From Euclidia mi (lineage: Eukaryota; Arthropoda; Insecta; Lepidoptera; Erebidae), in NCBI GenBank assembly GCA_944739405.2, contig OX123190.2:25580807-25644806 (forward strand): a stretch of 64,000 nt of DNA. The letters are read 5' to 3'. Position numbers and translations under genes: made by a program. The notes beneath the pieces were generated by a model, which did not search any database, was not told the DNA's origin, and was given only the letters and a program-made list of their open reading frames with translations. Below, piece after piece: positions 51,976 to 64,000 of this stretch; positions within the stretch are counted from its first letter, which is position 1; the number at the start of each line of letters is the position of its first letter.

Positions 51976-52575
51976 AATTTTGTGTCACACATGCGCATCG
52001 TAAAATTTAACTCTCATCATTCTTTCATAACGCGCCTATTCAAAGAAGTATAACTTTAAAAATATATGTTTGGGTTGGCCCGTCCTTTTTCCTTTTAGGG
52101 GTTTAAAAACTAAACTGCGGCCGATTCTCAGACCTAAAGAATATACGTTTAAAATTTCATACAACTCGGTTCAGCCGTTTCGGAGGAGTATTGTAACTAA
52201 CACTGAGAAACGATTTTTTTGACTCCGGTATGCGCGTGGCGTGGCCAACAGGATTGATCTAGTGATAAGATGAAATTACTAATATGGCTATAAAAAAAAG
52301 AAGTTGGTGATAAAGGGGTGAAAATTAAGAGTTGTATGTATTTTATACTGCCATATCATAAAAAAATAAAAATTAAAAAAAAAAAACAAAAAATTAAAAA
52401 ATATTTTTTGGGCTGGCCACCCTTATGACTTGGAAGTTTGCAAAATAGATTACGACCGATTCTCAGGCCTACCAAATATACATACAAAATTTCATACAAA
52501 TCGGTCTAGCCGTTTCGGAGGAGTATTTTACCTAACACCATGACACGAGAATTTTATATATATAGATATAGATAT

Positions 52576-53925
52576 GTGTTTTTAATCAGAAACTTGCATG
52601 TTAAAATACATAAAATTGTACTAAAATTAAGTGAATCTAATGTGTTGCATTCTTTAATTTTATAAATACGAGCAACTCATATTTTAACAGCACTTTGCAG
52701 ACTGCTTGTCTCCCATTTATTTAATTTATTAAACCAACAACTAATTTTTATGAAAGGAAGTTAAATATTATAGTCATATTTCTTAGCAACCACTTGAAGC
52801 AAACCGCAAGCACAGCAGTGCTTATATAGCAATATCTCGCTCGTTCATGTAAAGAACGCAAGCAATCTCTATAAATCGAAGTTATTTTCATAAATTTCCG
52901 TTGACCCTCAGCAGGAGTTCTTAAATTGATTCTACGTGATACGGAATACGAAAAGCATCTATATTGATTTTACTTCGTAAGAGAGGGCCTGACGCGTGAA
53001 ATGTTTTAATAATACGGAAACCCTAGGTGGTTTTATATGACCAACTATTTTTATTAAAATTGTAAGCATTTAGGGTGGTGCGGCAATCGAAGTGAATAAG
53101 GAGTGTGGCAATGCTCGTAAAATGTCTCTGTGATATATTTATTTCATTTATTAGTGGCACTTGTGATGTTATTTATTGGATATAGTCGGGCCCTTTGGAC
53201 TGATCAAATAAATTGTTTATTGTATGCTACAGCACTAGGTAAATTATTAAATGAAAGCAAACATACTAATAAAATGTTTAGTAAAATCAAACACAATAAT
53301 TTAGGGTACTATATTTAATACTCGTGTTGCTAAAGTCAAGCGTATAGCTAATAAGTAATAAACAAAAATTAAGAAATTACGTAATTTATTAGCACCATGG
53401 TTATACTAAATGTTACTAAATAAAAACAAAATAGTAAATAAAAAGTAATTCTTAGTAAATAAAAACAAAAACCCACAAAATAATATACTCACTGTCACAC
53501 CTAAAACAAATTTAACACCTCCCTAATTTAAAAAGTACACGGTCTTTGTTTCCCTAATCCGTGGGTAAACAAACTAACAAACACGGCAACCCTCGTACGG
53601 TGGCGCTAAGTGATTCGTCCGTGGCCTTAGTAATGAAATATTTACACGTGATGTCGTTTAATCACGCCTACCCACACAAAGGTATGCACACCTACATACG
53701 AATACTTTCGACTAAGTTGAAGGAATATTTTTGTACATTTTCGTATGAAAGCGTATGCAACCTGAAAATCTTTTATTTGAAAGCAAAGTGAAAATCAATT
53801 AAAATTAATTTGTTTTTATACATATTTTAGTAATGGGCCTCAATGTTGTTTTATTTAAGAAATTTTCTAAAATTTATTTTGCTTACTAGTACTTGTATAT
53901 AATGCAGGCTTATCGTTACGACAGT
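52576..53925. other. no gene seen
   Basis: AT-rich sequence. Frames at 53130-53318 and 53561-53791 have no recognisable domain. Confidence 0.5.
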
Positions 53926-53929
53926 TGAT

Positions 53930-54490
53930 TTGAACCAAATGCATGATGGTATGAATACAAGAATTGGAATAACATTTGTGAAGGAGATATTGAAAGGAAA
54001 GTGAGTAATAAAATTGATTGAGATATTGTAACTGTGTGAATAGATCAGATTGTCAAAAAAAAGGTGTGACTGAGGGTTCTTCATGGAGTGCTTGTCCCCG
54101 CGTTGATGTATCGAAGTGCGCGGGTATGGCAGATAAAACATGAAGCAGAAATAACGCAGCTGAGATGTGAGGTGAGACGGGTTGAAAGATTCAGAATGCA
54201 GTAATACAAGAGCCCTGTGGTCTGAAAATTGACGGTTGACAAGCATTAAGTAAGGAATGCTGAAATGATTTGGCCACGTAGAACGAATGAGAGAAGAAAG
54301 AATAAAGAAGCAAATATATACGTATTAGACAAATGTGTGTGGGCAAGCGGGTCGCGGTAGACCTCTTAGGATATTTGTCAATCAAATAGGGAACATTTTG
54401 CAAAAAAGAAGAGTGTGAAGCACTCGGAACCAGCAAGCATGTATGAAAAGAGTAATGAATGAGGTTTGTGGTGTTTTAAGGTATCTGCTT
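53930..54490 (+). pseudogene. degenerate RTE-type reverse transcriptase C-terminal region
   Basis: In shifting plus-strand frames I read TDV-like and LMYRSARVWQIKHEAEITQL, then FGHVERM-like sequence and a Gly-Arg-Pro-rich block followed by a CMKR-like segment. This is the order seen at the end of RTE-type non-LTR reverse transcriptases in moths. It has many frameshifts and stops and is an old relic. Confidence 0.4.
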
Positions 54491-54734
54491 AACCCGACGG
54501 AAAAATGCGTGAGTGTATGCATGAATGTGTGAATCAAATGTGAGTTGAATTCTTTCAAACTATTCCAATTCTGCACATAATAATTTTAAAGCAAAACCTT
54601 TAATTTAATTATAAAAATGATTATTAACAGACCCATTACTAGAATAATAGTAAATTGTATTTAGATTTAAGTGACTTAAAGATATAATATTGTGCAAACA
54701 AATCCTGCTATTAACTTATAAAGATATAGTGACG

Positions 54735-55045
54735 CAAATTAGGAGAGGCCTATGACCAGCAGCGGACTGAGAAAGGCTCAATGATGATGATTACAGGGGT
54801 TAACTTTACATAGCTACTCTTGTCATCATCATCTGGGAATCATCTGGGAATGGGACAACAGGAAGGGGAAGACCTAGATGGAAGTTTTCTGACCAGATTG
54901 GAGACATTCTAAAGAAAGTACAGGTTAGAAGTACCCTTAACCGGAGAGCATGCATGAGAAATTTGATAGGAGTGAATGAAGCAAGAGAGATATGCCAGGA
55001 TCGTTGCAAATGGCGTTTCATAGTCTCCGCCTACCTCTCCAGGAA
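54735..55045 (+). pseudogene. 3' ends of RTE-type elements
   Basis: GGAGAGGCCTATGACCAGCA at 54744 followed by GATGATGAT is the characteristic 3' terminus of lepidopteran RTE elements. From 54860 a second fragment reads GRPRWKFSDQIGDIL, NRRACMRNLIGVNEAREIC and FIVSAYLSRKQA, the C-terminal end of an RTE-like ORF2. A TATG microsatellite follows at about 55063-55083. Confidence 0.6.
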
Positions 55046-55080
55046 ACAGGCGTGAGTCTATTTGTGTATGTATGTATGTA

Positions 55081-55408
55081 TGTCATCATCATCGGCCCTG
55101 TATACATAGGTACTGTCCCATTGCTGGGCAGGGGCTTTTTCTCACTATGAGAAGGGTAAGACCATAGTCCAACACGCTGGCCAAGTGCGGGTTGGCAGAC
55201 TTCACATGTTTTTCGAGCACATTATGGAGAACTCTCGGACATGCAGGTTTCCTCATGATGTTTTCCTTCACCGTTTAGTAAGCGATTATTAACAATTTAA
55301 TACGCACATAACTTCGAAAAGTCATTGATGCACGCCGTGGATTCTAGCCCGAGACCCTCTGCGTAGCACTCCGTCGATCTCTCCACTAGGCTATCGCTGC
55401 TACTCTTG
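55081..55408 (-). repeat. tRNA-derived SINE, family B head with a different tail (minus strand)
   Basis: Read on the minus strand it begins AGCGATAGCCTAGTGGAGAG (box A-like), continues GGTCTCGGGCTAGAATCCA and CTTTTCGAAGTTATGTGCGT, and ends with CTGCCCAGCAATGGGACAGT and CATCATCA-type sequence. The CTTTTCGAAGTTATGTGCGT block is shared with the SINE at 27961, but the 3' half is a different sequence. Confidence 0.8.
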
Positions 55409-57821
55409 TAAAATCGTGTAAATAAAATAATCTTAACGACCTATAGAATCTTTTACATGACGTATACGGGCTGCGCATTGTAGACTTATGCAATCGGCTT
55501 GGATCGCATAATCTTATTTTCTAATGTAAAATCTTAATTTTTGTATCAACGAGCAATTTACATATGGTCATCTTATATTTCTAGCCTCAAGTAGTGGCAA
55601 TATTTGAGAGCCCATTTTATTATCTAGTGCTCTCAGTAAAGGTATGCATAGTTGCTATACAACTACGCATACCTATTATTTGACTATGCCTTTACTTTTC
55701 ATAGACCCTTAAATAAAAAAGCATTTTAAAGAACATAATAGACTTAAGCGGCATATTCAGAACCAGAACGATGTCTTAAACATTTCAAATGTGGCATAAC
55801 AATGGGAAAATCATAATTAATGCTCTATCTTTTTCTGATTTCATAGTTTTTATGTAACTCTCACTCGCACGCATAGTAGTGTACTCACCCAACAATTTAT
55901 GCGCATATATATACAATGTTCGATTTGCTCTAACGTTTTATAAATTTCAGACAAGTTTGGTGAGGAATGGTTGTAATAGTCATTCGTTTCGTAAGTTAAA
56001 CTTATCAAAATTTCAGAGGAAGAAAGTAGATACGTACCTCTGTGGAATATTAAAAGATATTTACTTTCTCACTCAGTTTTGCTAGTTTGCTAGAAGCATT
56101 TTTAAAAATAGCATCAAAATACTATAGAACCATTGGAACAGATTGTTATTTATCAGAAAAGTTAAATGTGACTAGAAGGAATTTTTGTCAATATGCTCAA
56201 TTAATATCAAACACATTATATTATCATATATTTTCCGTTACTGCTTTTAATTTCATAACATATAATTATACTCTTATAAATATTACGTGTTTATGATACA
56301 ATATTATTTAAATCTTATTTAGTTTGTAGTTTTGCAACTCACCCCGACGTACGTGAGACTCTTTACACCGATACAACGCTAGGTATGTTATCCTATTCAT
56401 CAGACTGCCTTAAGACATACGAGTATACAATAAAATCTTAATTTTGGGCTTAAATTTAATTTACGTCATTTTCCAGCCTATTTCATCTATTTCGTGAAAA
56501 TATGTGATTGTCATCGTTTTAGTCGTTAAGAGTTCACATTATTCAGTGTAAACATACAGAATAATTATTACGAGTACCTTTGTCTGTACAAGTAAACGAA
56601 ATAGATCAGTATTTTTATACCCCAAAGGAACGAAATATGTTTATCACGGTGCCGACCTTAAGACAGCAAAAAAATATAAGCTGACGTCCACCAGGCTATG
56701 AAAACAAAATAAAATGTAGCATCTTGTCTAAATATTAAATAATTATCATAAGTCTTATTAACACTTAGTTTCTGCAAAAAATAAATAAACTTAGCACCAA
56801 GTCTATGAAGTTACAAAATGCCAGGGCAAACTGAAAAATCAATACGTAGGTAATAATATTATGATAGGTAATTTTAGTAAGGGTTGTTTTTGTTATAATA
56901 TGAAAGGAGGTCTTAGTTACATTTACTTAGGTTATCAACCTCTTGAGTGTTTTCGAACGCACGGGTCTTAGAATGCCGCAAACCGGCCTTAACACTTTAT
57001 GACCATTCATATTTGCAATCTAGCATTGTCTCAGTAAAACATAATTTTCTAAGGTCAATCGCTCGGTGGGTTAAGAATGTATAATCTAGATTAAATTGTA
57101 GTCTAATTCCTTCGAACAGGTGGAGTTAATAGATATGAGCAAGTACATAAAAAAAAGACAACCTCCTATTCAAAGTTACCCTGATAGACTGGATATCAAT
57201 CTCCCAAAATAAAATCTTTGTATTCGAGAAATACAAATACTTTCAAAACAAAAACATGGCAAGAATAAGATTAAACAGCCCTATTAATCTTTGGTTGAAC
57301 AGAAATCATAAACGATCACAGCCAACTCCGGTACACGTACGTTCGGTGAATACGCATCGAAAGTGCCTCTACCCGCCGTCCTTCGCCCGAACCTCTCTAC
57401 ATGATGGGGGCTGTGTGACGAGAATCAGAAATAGGATTGGAATGTTTTGTGGTTATTTCGATTGAACCCTGAAAAGGGGTCCCTACACTTGAAATTTCAA
57501 ACCGATCCACGACCAGTTTTCTCGTTAAACATAGAGTATTCCCTCAGGTAAAAGCCTGCTTTCTTCCCAATATAAAAGGACGAGTGGGTTTTAGTTAACT
57601 TTGGCAGGTTTATTTATGGGAGAGTATAATAAAAAAGAAGACTAATTTTGGGTAAAGTAATAAACATTGTTCCCTTTTTTAGGATGCCGCAACGGATGCG
57701 GGTTAGATAAGATGCCATATGATATTTAGCCACATGTTTGCTTTTGTTTCAAGGTTTTGTTTTCTTTGTTCATATTTAAATGATTTGTTTGTACCAAAGT
57801 AACGCACTGGTCAAGCAAAAG
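55409..57821. other. no gene seen
   Basis: About 2.4 kb of AT-rich DNA. An imperfect hairpin lies at 55639-55673 (one mismatch in 15-bp arms). Small frames (55879-56085, 56087-56296, 57256-57465) carry no recognisable domain. Confidence 0.5.
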
Positions 57822-57970
57822 AGTCTAAACCATGGAATATCGCTATCCCTTCGAGTTGCGGAGGTCAGACAGGCAGTCGCTCTGTGGAAAAGCTAATATT
57901 CAGCCAAAGCCGGTTAGACTAGTAAGCGGACCCCAGATTGAAACTGGGATAACGCTAAGAGGATGATGAT
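57822..57970 (+). repeat. tRNA-derived SINE, family B tail, 5'-truncated
   Basis: AGTCTAAACCATGGAATATC through GTCAGACAGGCAGTCGCTC and ATTGAAACTGGGATAACGC to GGATGATGATG matches the 3' half of the SINE at 27961-28293 closely. The tRNA-like head is missing. Confidence 0.85.
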
Positions 57971-60900
57971 GACTGTATTTGGGGAGAAAAAGTTCAATAT
58001 TGTAATGTACATTTTCTTTTGTCATAATATTGCGATGACAGAAATGCCATGAATATTTCATACGCGGTTACCCAAAGGCTTTCATGTATTTAATATTTAA
58101 CTACCCCATTGATATTCGGACTCATAAAATCATCTATTATGCATAAGAGAAACCATGTCGAGATGAGCGGGACTTATGACGTCACACCACAGTCGGGAAG
58201 GGTGTACATATATAAATAGCTACAAATATCATCAGTATAGAATGTTGTTGACACAACTCCGGCGGGGTATTATTGATGGCTATAATTTATCGCATTTGCC
58301 CCGTGTTCTAAGGGGAATGCGAATGAAATCACGAAAGTACCAGCCCAAAATTTATGATCCCTTACTGAACCTTTGATGACTACTAAGTTTTCAAAGGCAC
58401 CGACCGAAAAAAATTGACAGCCAAGAACTTTCTTTACCTGCATCGTCGGCGAGGTATAAATTATTAATTGTAGCCGATTTTATGTTGGGTAACATGATTG
58501 ATTATAGGAATAAAAATCGATGATAATAGCAGTAAGCCAACAAAGTTGAAACTTATTACTGCCTTACTTTGATACTTAGAGTCTTGTGTATGACGAGCGT
58601 ATATGTTGGGAATATGGAGGTAATAAATCATAGATAACGTGACGATTGTGTGACAATAAAAATATGAACGTGCATATTAAAAGCCTTTACAAAAATTCGT
58701 TTATAAAGACCTCGACGACCTTTTTCCTTAAAAGCTAACTTTTTAGATTATTACACCTTTAAAAAAATGTAGATGTTTTAGTCAAATCAAAGTTAGAGCT
58801 ATCTTTCATTAACCAAATTACGCAATTTTGTAATGAAAAATTGCCCATCCTTATGAGGCCACTAGGATTATAAATTTGATTTCAAATTTAATATGCCTCC
58901 TGCTACCGGTTACAAAAGCATGGTTGAATTTATAACATACTTTAGTTCAATAAAACCACTCTAACGAGTATGAAAGAATACAAAACAACAGAACTTTCCT
59001 ATTCTTATCATATATTTAGTTAATTATTAATAATAAGTAATGCCTGTTAATGAAGACGAACCAAAAGAGGCTTACAGATTACTACTGATACTAAAGTTAA
59101 TAGGTACATATAAAATTCTGTGTGTCGAACCTGAGGCTCGCCACGAGCAAAACCTTATACTTTGTAGTAGTACTTAAAATGTCTTGAATGAAATTCTGGT
59201 TTAAGTTTCTCGAACAAGCTTCATTTCAAGCAAAACTTACCTTTACATGTACTGGCGAAGCTACAAAGTTTTTGTTACATATGTACCTAACAAATCAGAA
59301 TTAACTATATAGACGGAAACAAATTAAAACAAACACCATTCACCACAGAAAAAAATTGTAGCCCATATTTTCCAGATTCTTATTAATAAAAGAGATCAAA
59401 TGATTAGTATAATCAGATTGATCTGCCGCCATTCCCGACCGAAACGTAGCGGCTGTCAAACGCCAATTCTCCTGCAACGAATGGACAACCGGGTTGTAGA
59501 AACCAATATTCCCACTGACTAGGTAAGTAGGTAAATACGTAATTTCATGGCGCATTACTTTCCAAGTAGATCATACAGCGGTCCGTCTCCAAATTTGCAT
59601 TTGTTGTGTTGTCGTGTTTCAAGACGATTTTCTTAGATTTATTTTTAGACAAAATTCACTTAAGGGACGCTTTGAAAAAGCTAAACACGTTTAATCTACA
59701 TAGATAATAGAGATTTGTTGGGTAGATATACTTACGTTACACTGCGACTCGTTTGTGTATTTCGTTCGAATGTTTATTTTTCTTAGAATGTTTTACTGAA
59801 TTTAAAGGCAATTTAAAGAGATAAGAATAAATTGAGTTTTGAAATTAAACTACAGTTTACGGATTTTATCACGTTATATTGGTTACACTGGTTATTACAT
59901 TTAATCCGAATGATCTAGAAACTACATTTTTATTATTACTAGCCGACGAAACTGAGTTTACCTAAGACTTTTTTTAAATTTATTATACCTCAAGAGTAAC
60001 CATTAATGATAAATAACTATGTTTAAATTTTTAAGACCAAAACCAGCAAAGTCATCTTATAATTATTAAGGGAGTTTTTGAACCTGCGAATTTCGACGTA
60101 CCGAATCGATGTTATCCAACAAAGTAACTTAAATCTTTACACTACAAGATTCGCACCTTTATCTACCAGTTAGCTAGAACTGACTTATTTTTTACTGAAT
60201 TCGGGATTATGGAACTTATTTTATGTAAATGCAATTTGCATATTTAAATATTTGTATTAAAATAATAACAATTGCACGTCTAGCAACGTGGTTAAGGAGT
60301 TCGCCTTGTCGTTTAGCAATGTTTGCCTTTCTTATAAGTCCGAGTGTCGTGTGTTCAGTTCTCACAGAAGAATCACTTCGTAAGATTTTTCTTTCCGTTG
60401 ATTGATGTTTGTTGAAACTCCCACGACACAGGATTTATTTCTAGTTTGGCAGATTTTCTTTAAGAACAATTAATATGCAAAATCTGCAAATTTGTTTCAA
60501 AATGGTATAAGTAAATACCACTAAGACTTTCAAACGAAACCGCACCGTCTACTGCACCAGATTACATGCTAATTAGGATATAGCAATAATACATGGAAGA
60601 AAATAACATATCAACTGAATTAAGTAGCATATAATAATCCTTGGACAGATTAATGAAAACATGACTGTACAACGCACACAAGTTTAAATTGATCGTGAAC
60701 ATTAACAAATTTAACATCATAATGTACGTACATACGGAACTGTACGTATGTGGAATTAATTTGACTACCTGTCTATGTCTAGTGTCTGACACGTGTCCGA
60801 TGACCTGCAGCTACCGCTATAAATAGTCACATTGAGTTACAAATCGATATTTATTAAAACTTGAATTGGATATATGTCGCTATATGGTCAAAGGCTAAAG

Positions 60901-62450
60901 GCATGCCTTTAGCCTTTGACATTTAGATGTAATAAAGGCGTATTCTGATCTAAAGTTACCTGAGATGTAAAGGGGTATTTGTGCGTTCGTAAACAACGAA
61001 AGTATCAATAAGATTTTAATAGAGAATAATCGAGATAACAATCCACTGCCATGCAGAGTACCAGTGACTTTTCTTTATTTGAGTTGCATGATCAGACAGC
61101 AGTTATACAAGGTTTTTAGCGGGTCTGAGTCGCGAGACAGCAGTTGTCAACGGGCTGTGAAAAAATTGACTTTGATCCACTAATTTAAAATAAAACTTCC
61201 CAATTCGTTCCACACATTTATGTTGCCACAAAGCTTCCCTGCAGTTTGTAAGCTTTCTTGTCATGCTGTATTTTTTTTTGTTATATCACAAGATGCAAGT
61301 TAAGGTGAATGCTAAATTATAAAACGAATATTATATAAGAAAACTGAATCCTCTCCAATCCTTATCATTTAAAAGCTACCAAAACAAAAAGCATCATAAA
61401 ATCCAACCCATGATTACAATATTTATTCTCAAGCAATTCCACGTGCAGAACTAGCCTCATTGCACAAAAATTAAGTTCGTATAATGGAAATTTATCGTAG
61501 CTCGATGTTGCTGTCGTATGGAACATAAATACAAATGATTAATACAGTGAATTGAAAATTAAATGATCAGATGCAGATCATGTGCGACTCGCTCGGCGCA
61601 ATCATTACAGTTTTTAATTGGAGTGCAATTAAATTTGTTGCTTTATTATTACGGTGAGTAAACATTGTTATGTAGCTCGTTATGTTTGTCTTTTTATATA
61701 AAATAAGGGGGGGGAGAAGAGGTATAGCCCCTGATGCTGAGTGGTTTTAGGTACGGACGATATCAAACATCCGTTGCAAATCGTATGAAAAGAAAAGGAT
61801 ACCTTCAACCTACCTTTTATTTTTCTGCTGATTTACGGATATAGTAGTCAAATTAATACTATTGAATGGCTATCACTAATGAATGGCTATCTTCTATGAT
61901 TAGCTCCTGTATTAATTAGCTCCTAAGATAGCACGTTCAACCAAGCAAATTTGATAAACACTTCAGCCCAGTAATCTTAATAAGTTCAAAAATATTAAGT
62001 GTAAGTTTGTTTGCTTCGCTTTGATGAGAAAAACAGGTTAAAAATTTCTCGCATATCAACAAACAGACTAATTATTATTATGTGAGAATCAAAGTAGCAG
62101 ACATTATCTGAATTTTTACTTATAAATATGCCTTTTTGCCTTATTTAACTAAACTAAAAGTGATATCTGGAAAACATTAACACATTTAGAAACTAGAACA
62201 ACATAACATTATCTACTAAGCAACGTTATAATTAATTACCGTAATCACGGCACAGCCTCAGCAGTAAACACATACGTCAGCAGCAATAGATTTGATCTAG
62301 ACGACAGTTAGTTATGACGTCACGACAGACAGATACATGTTCCCATCATGCCAAACGCTTGGCAAACGCAAGATGGGGTGGCAGTATTAATAGTAAAATA
62401 AATAAAGCATTTATTGGTAAACTGTCTTTCTTAGGATTTTTTGCAATCTG
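57971..62450. other. no firm gene; one palindrome and a possible old SINE head
   Basis: About 4.5 kb, AT-rich. The stretch 60275-60430 (TAGCAACGTGGTTAAGGAG, then GTGTGTTCAGTTCTCACAG) loosely resembles a tRNA-derived SINE head, but weakly. Frames at 58176-58376, 59340-59555 and 60562-60792 show no domain. Confidence 0.45.
60887..60920. repeat. 34-bp perfect palindrome
   Basis: GTCAAAGGCTAAAGGCA is followed directly by its reverse complement with no spacer. No surrounding mobile element was recognised. Confidence 0.95.
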
Positions 62451-62752
62451 ACAAAATAATGGCATGATTTGTTCATAATCGCTTGTCCCGTGCCTCATAA
62501 AGCACGTTAAGCCGTCGGTTCCGGTTGTCATGAGGATCTTTGACAGTCGTTATAGAGCATCAGTACCTACCTCTAAAATTAACTGACACTAGTCTAAATC
62601 ATAGAATATCGCTATCACTTCGGGTTGAGGAGGTCAGACAGGCAGTCGCTCTGTGGAAAAGCTAATCTTCAGCCAAATCTGCTTAGACTAGTAAGCGGAC
62701 CTTAGGATGCAACTGGGATAACGCTAGGAGGATGATAACAAAATAATGGCAT
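62451..62752 (+). repeat. tRNA-derived SINE, family B, 5'-truncated, 15-bp target duplications
   Basis: The insert 62466-62737 is flanked by ACAAAATAATGGCAT at 62451-62465 and 62738-62752. It contains ATCGCTTGTCCCGTGCCTC, GACACTAGTCTAAATCATAG and GGATAACGCTAGGAGGATGA, matching the SINE at 27961-28293 from about its 90th base onward. Confidence 0.9.
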
Positions 62753-64000
62753 TATTTAAAACTCTGTACAATTTTTTTACTAGTCATCATCTACGTTTAG
62801 ATGCAAAAATCTATCTTCATTAAAAATAACTTTACATAGAGGAATACTAACATAATAACCTTTCAGCATACTTTCGTCAATCTACCGAACAACGTATTGG
62901 GTTGATCTTGGTAGCGACAGAAAAGCGCCTGTGTGATGTAAGCGGGTCTGATCTTAAGATTGACGAATACTGCCCAAAAATCGTGCATAGTCGATTAAGG
63001 TATATCATCAGAGGCAAAAAACAAACTTGTATCGCTGAGCCGATGGAGTAAGTAAGAAAATAACAGGCAGATAATACTCCGAGCAAGAATAATAAATAAT
63101 ATTTTATCGTATTTAAATGTTAAACCAAAGCATTATATCAATGGTGAATCGGCCACTCAACCCCTCTTCCAACGCCTGTGTAGTAACTTTTGGTTTTAAA
63201 ACACTTATATAGGTGTCTATACATTATTAATTGGCATACCTTTCAGAACAATTAATAATATTTGTACTAAAATAAATAAGCCAGATAAATATCCCCGCCT
63301 TGTCAAACGCTTGGCAAAGGCGAGACGTAGAATTATTACTAGTAAAACAACTGCCCTGCAGATTTTGTTTACCCAATTTGGATTATCTCGTCCGATTGTT
63401 GATTGGCTAGTTCAGGACTTAAATTTGAGAAAGTTTTGGACTTAATTAGCTTAGCTAGAAGATGAAATGGATTACAAATTCCATAGCCTGGAGTAAGTAC
63501 TGAGGGAAATATTATGTTCTATCGTTACTCGATTGGTATGTATAGATGTAACAATATTACATAGGTACTAAATTTAACCTCCAGCTCCCTTCGCAGGGGT
63601 ATCAGCTATGGCGATTGCAAGATTTTATACTGTAAGGCAAAGTAACAACGAAATACGGTTCTTTATTATTATGCGTGAAAGACTAACAGTCATCGTTAGT
63701 GCATTATTAGTAGGATATTTTTAACCAGAAGGCAGAGATTTTCACTAGTACAGATTTTGACGAGTGTGATAATTGCTGTTAACATTATACAATACTATAA
63801 TTATTATTGTTAATTTTGTAATGCCAATATTTTTTAATTGCTGTAGTTTTAGGATGCTGGTAATAGTATGAAACTCATGCCTTGGACCATTCAGCTTTTA
63901 ACTGTATTTTGACTTAGCCAAGATTTGCAGTAGTGTGTTGTGATTTGCCATTTGTATCAAATCGGTATAGTAAACCAACATCAGCCGAGGTTACCGCTTG
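62753..64000. other. no gene seen
   Basis: AT-rich DNA. The word CAAACGCTTGGCAAA followed by an AGAATTATTACTAGTAAAAC-like tail occurs at 63303 and, in a shorter form, at 62350, suggesting two remnants of one small repeat. Nothing coding was recognised. Confidence 0.5.

Larger units (their letters stand above)
50935..52575 (+). repeat. interspersed repeat complex with TTTCGGAGGAGTATT motifs
   Basis: CTAGCTGACCTGGCGAACTC at 50982 and several later CCGTTTCGGAGGAGTATT words (near 51095, 52175, 52510) with ACACGAGAATTTTATATATA at the end are typical of a repeated, probably non-LTR-derived, family in lepidopterans. Two related copies appear (about 50982-51660 and about 52040-52575), the first interrupted by a SINE. 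No coding sequence survives. Confidence 0.5.

Noticed and set aside
51626..51988. 120-residue repeat protein
   Set aside because: Explained by a 99-bp minisatellite that is open on both strands.

Overview
The window looks like insect genomic DNA, most likely from a moth or butterfly (Lepidoptera). It is AT-rich with no recognisable intact host gene. It carries tRNA-headed SINEs, a family opening with GGGTTCCGTACC, CTGACTGACTGA-type debris, RTE tails ending in ATGATG, Penelope-like, BEL/Pao, LOA-like and CR1-like elements and a Polinton. The order-level assignment is inference from repeat style.

Left part (1-14,500): AT-rich intergenic DNA with a 5'-truncated Penelope-like fragment (1.7-2.8 kb), two copies of the GGGTTCCGTACC repeat (4.4-5.8 and 7.4-7.9 kb), an unrecognised coding-like relic with one in-frame TGA (6.2-6.7 kb, minus strand), a foldback MITE-like element (9.7-10.4 kb), a tRNA-derived SINE (11.0 kb) and two GC-rich copies of one repeat (13.3-14.5 kb).

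Middle-left (14.8-27.9 kb): a decayed Polinton/Maverick (polintovirus-like) element, all genes on the minus strand. In transcription order: a small unknown protein, a protein-primed type B DNA polymerase, an FtsK/HerA-type packaging ATPase, an unknown coiled-coil protein, a retrovirus-like integrase with chromodomain, a phospholipase A2-like protein, a small Gly/Ala-rich protein, an adenain-like cysteine protease, a single jelly-roll-like minor capsid protein, a double jelly-roll-like major capsid protein and a terminal unknown. This is a nearly full replication, integration and virion-assembly gene set, but stops and frameshifts inactivate most genes. The polymerase gene is split twice: by a Harbinger-like element with TTA target duplications, and by a short Penelope-like element that landed exactly in the catalytic YTDTDS motif with a 13-bp target duplication.

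Middle-right (29.4-49.3 kb): one nested BEL/Pao complex. The outer LTRs (29391-30003 and 48631-49253) share the 5-bp duplication GATAA. Inside are two gag-pol copies, a third diverged LTR (40590-41169) fused into pol of copy 1, a nearly complete LOA-like non-LTR element (32109-37896, one premature stop in ORF2) at the gag-pol junction of copy 1, and a 5'-truncated CR1-like element in the integrase of copy 2, itself carrying an inverted-repeat DNA element. Copy 1 lost integrase; copy 2 lost RNase H and the middle of integrase.

Right part (49.3-64 kb): SINE copies, a 77-bp perfect inverted repeat bracketing one SINE, a 99-bp minisatellite, a degenerate RTE-like reverse transcriptase, several perfect palindromes and otherwise featureless AT-rich DNA. 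I found no rRNA, bona fide tRNA, CRISPR array or bacterial-type regulatory element.
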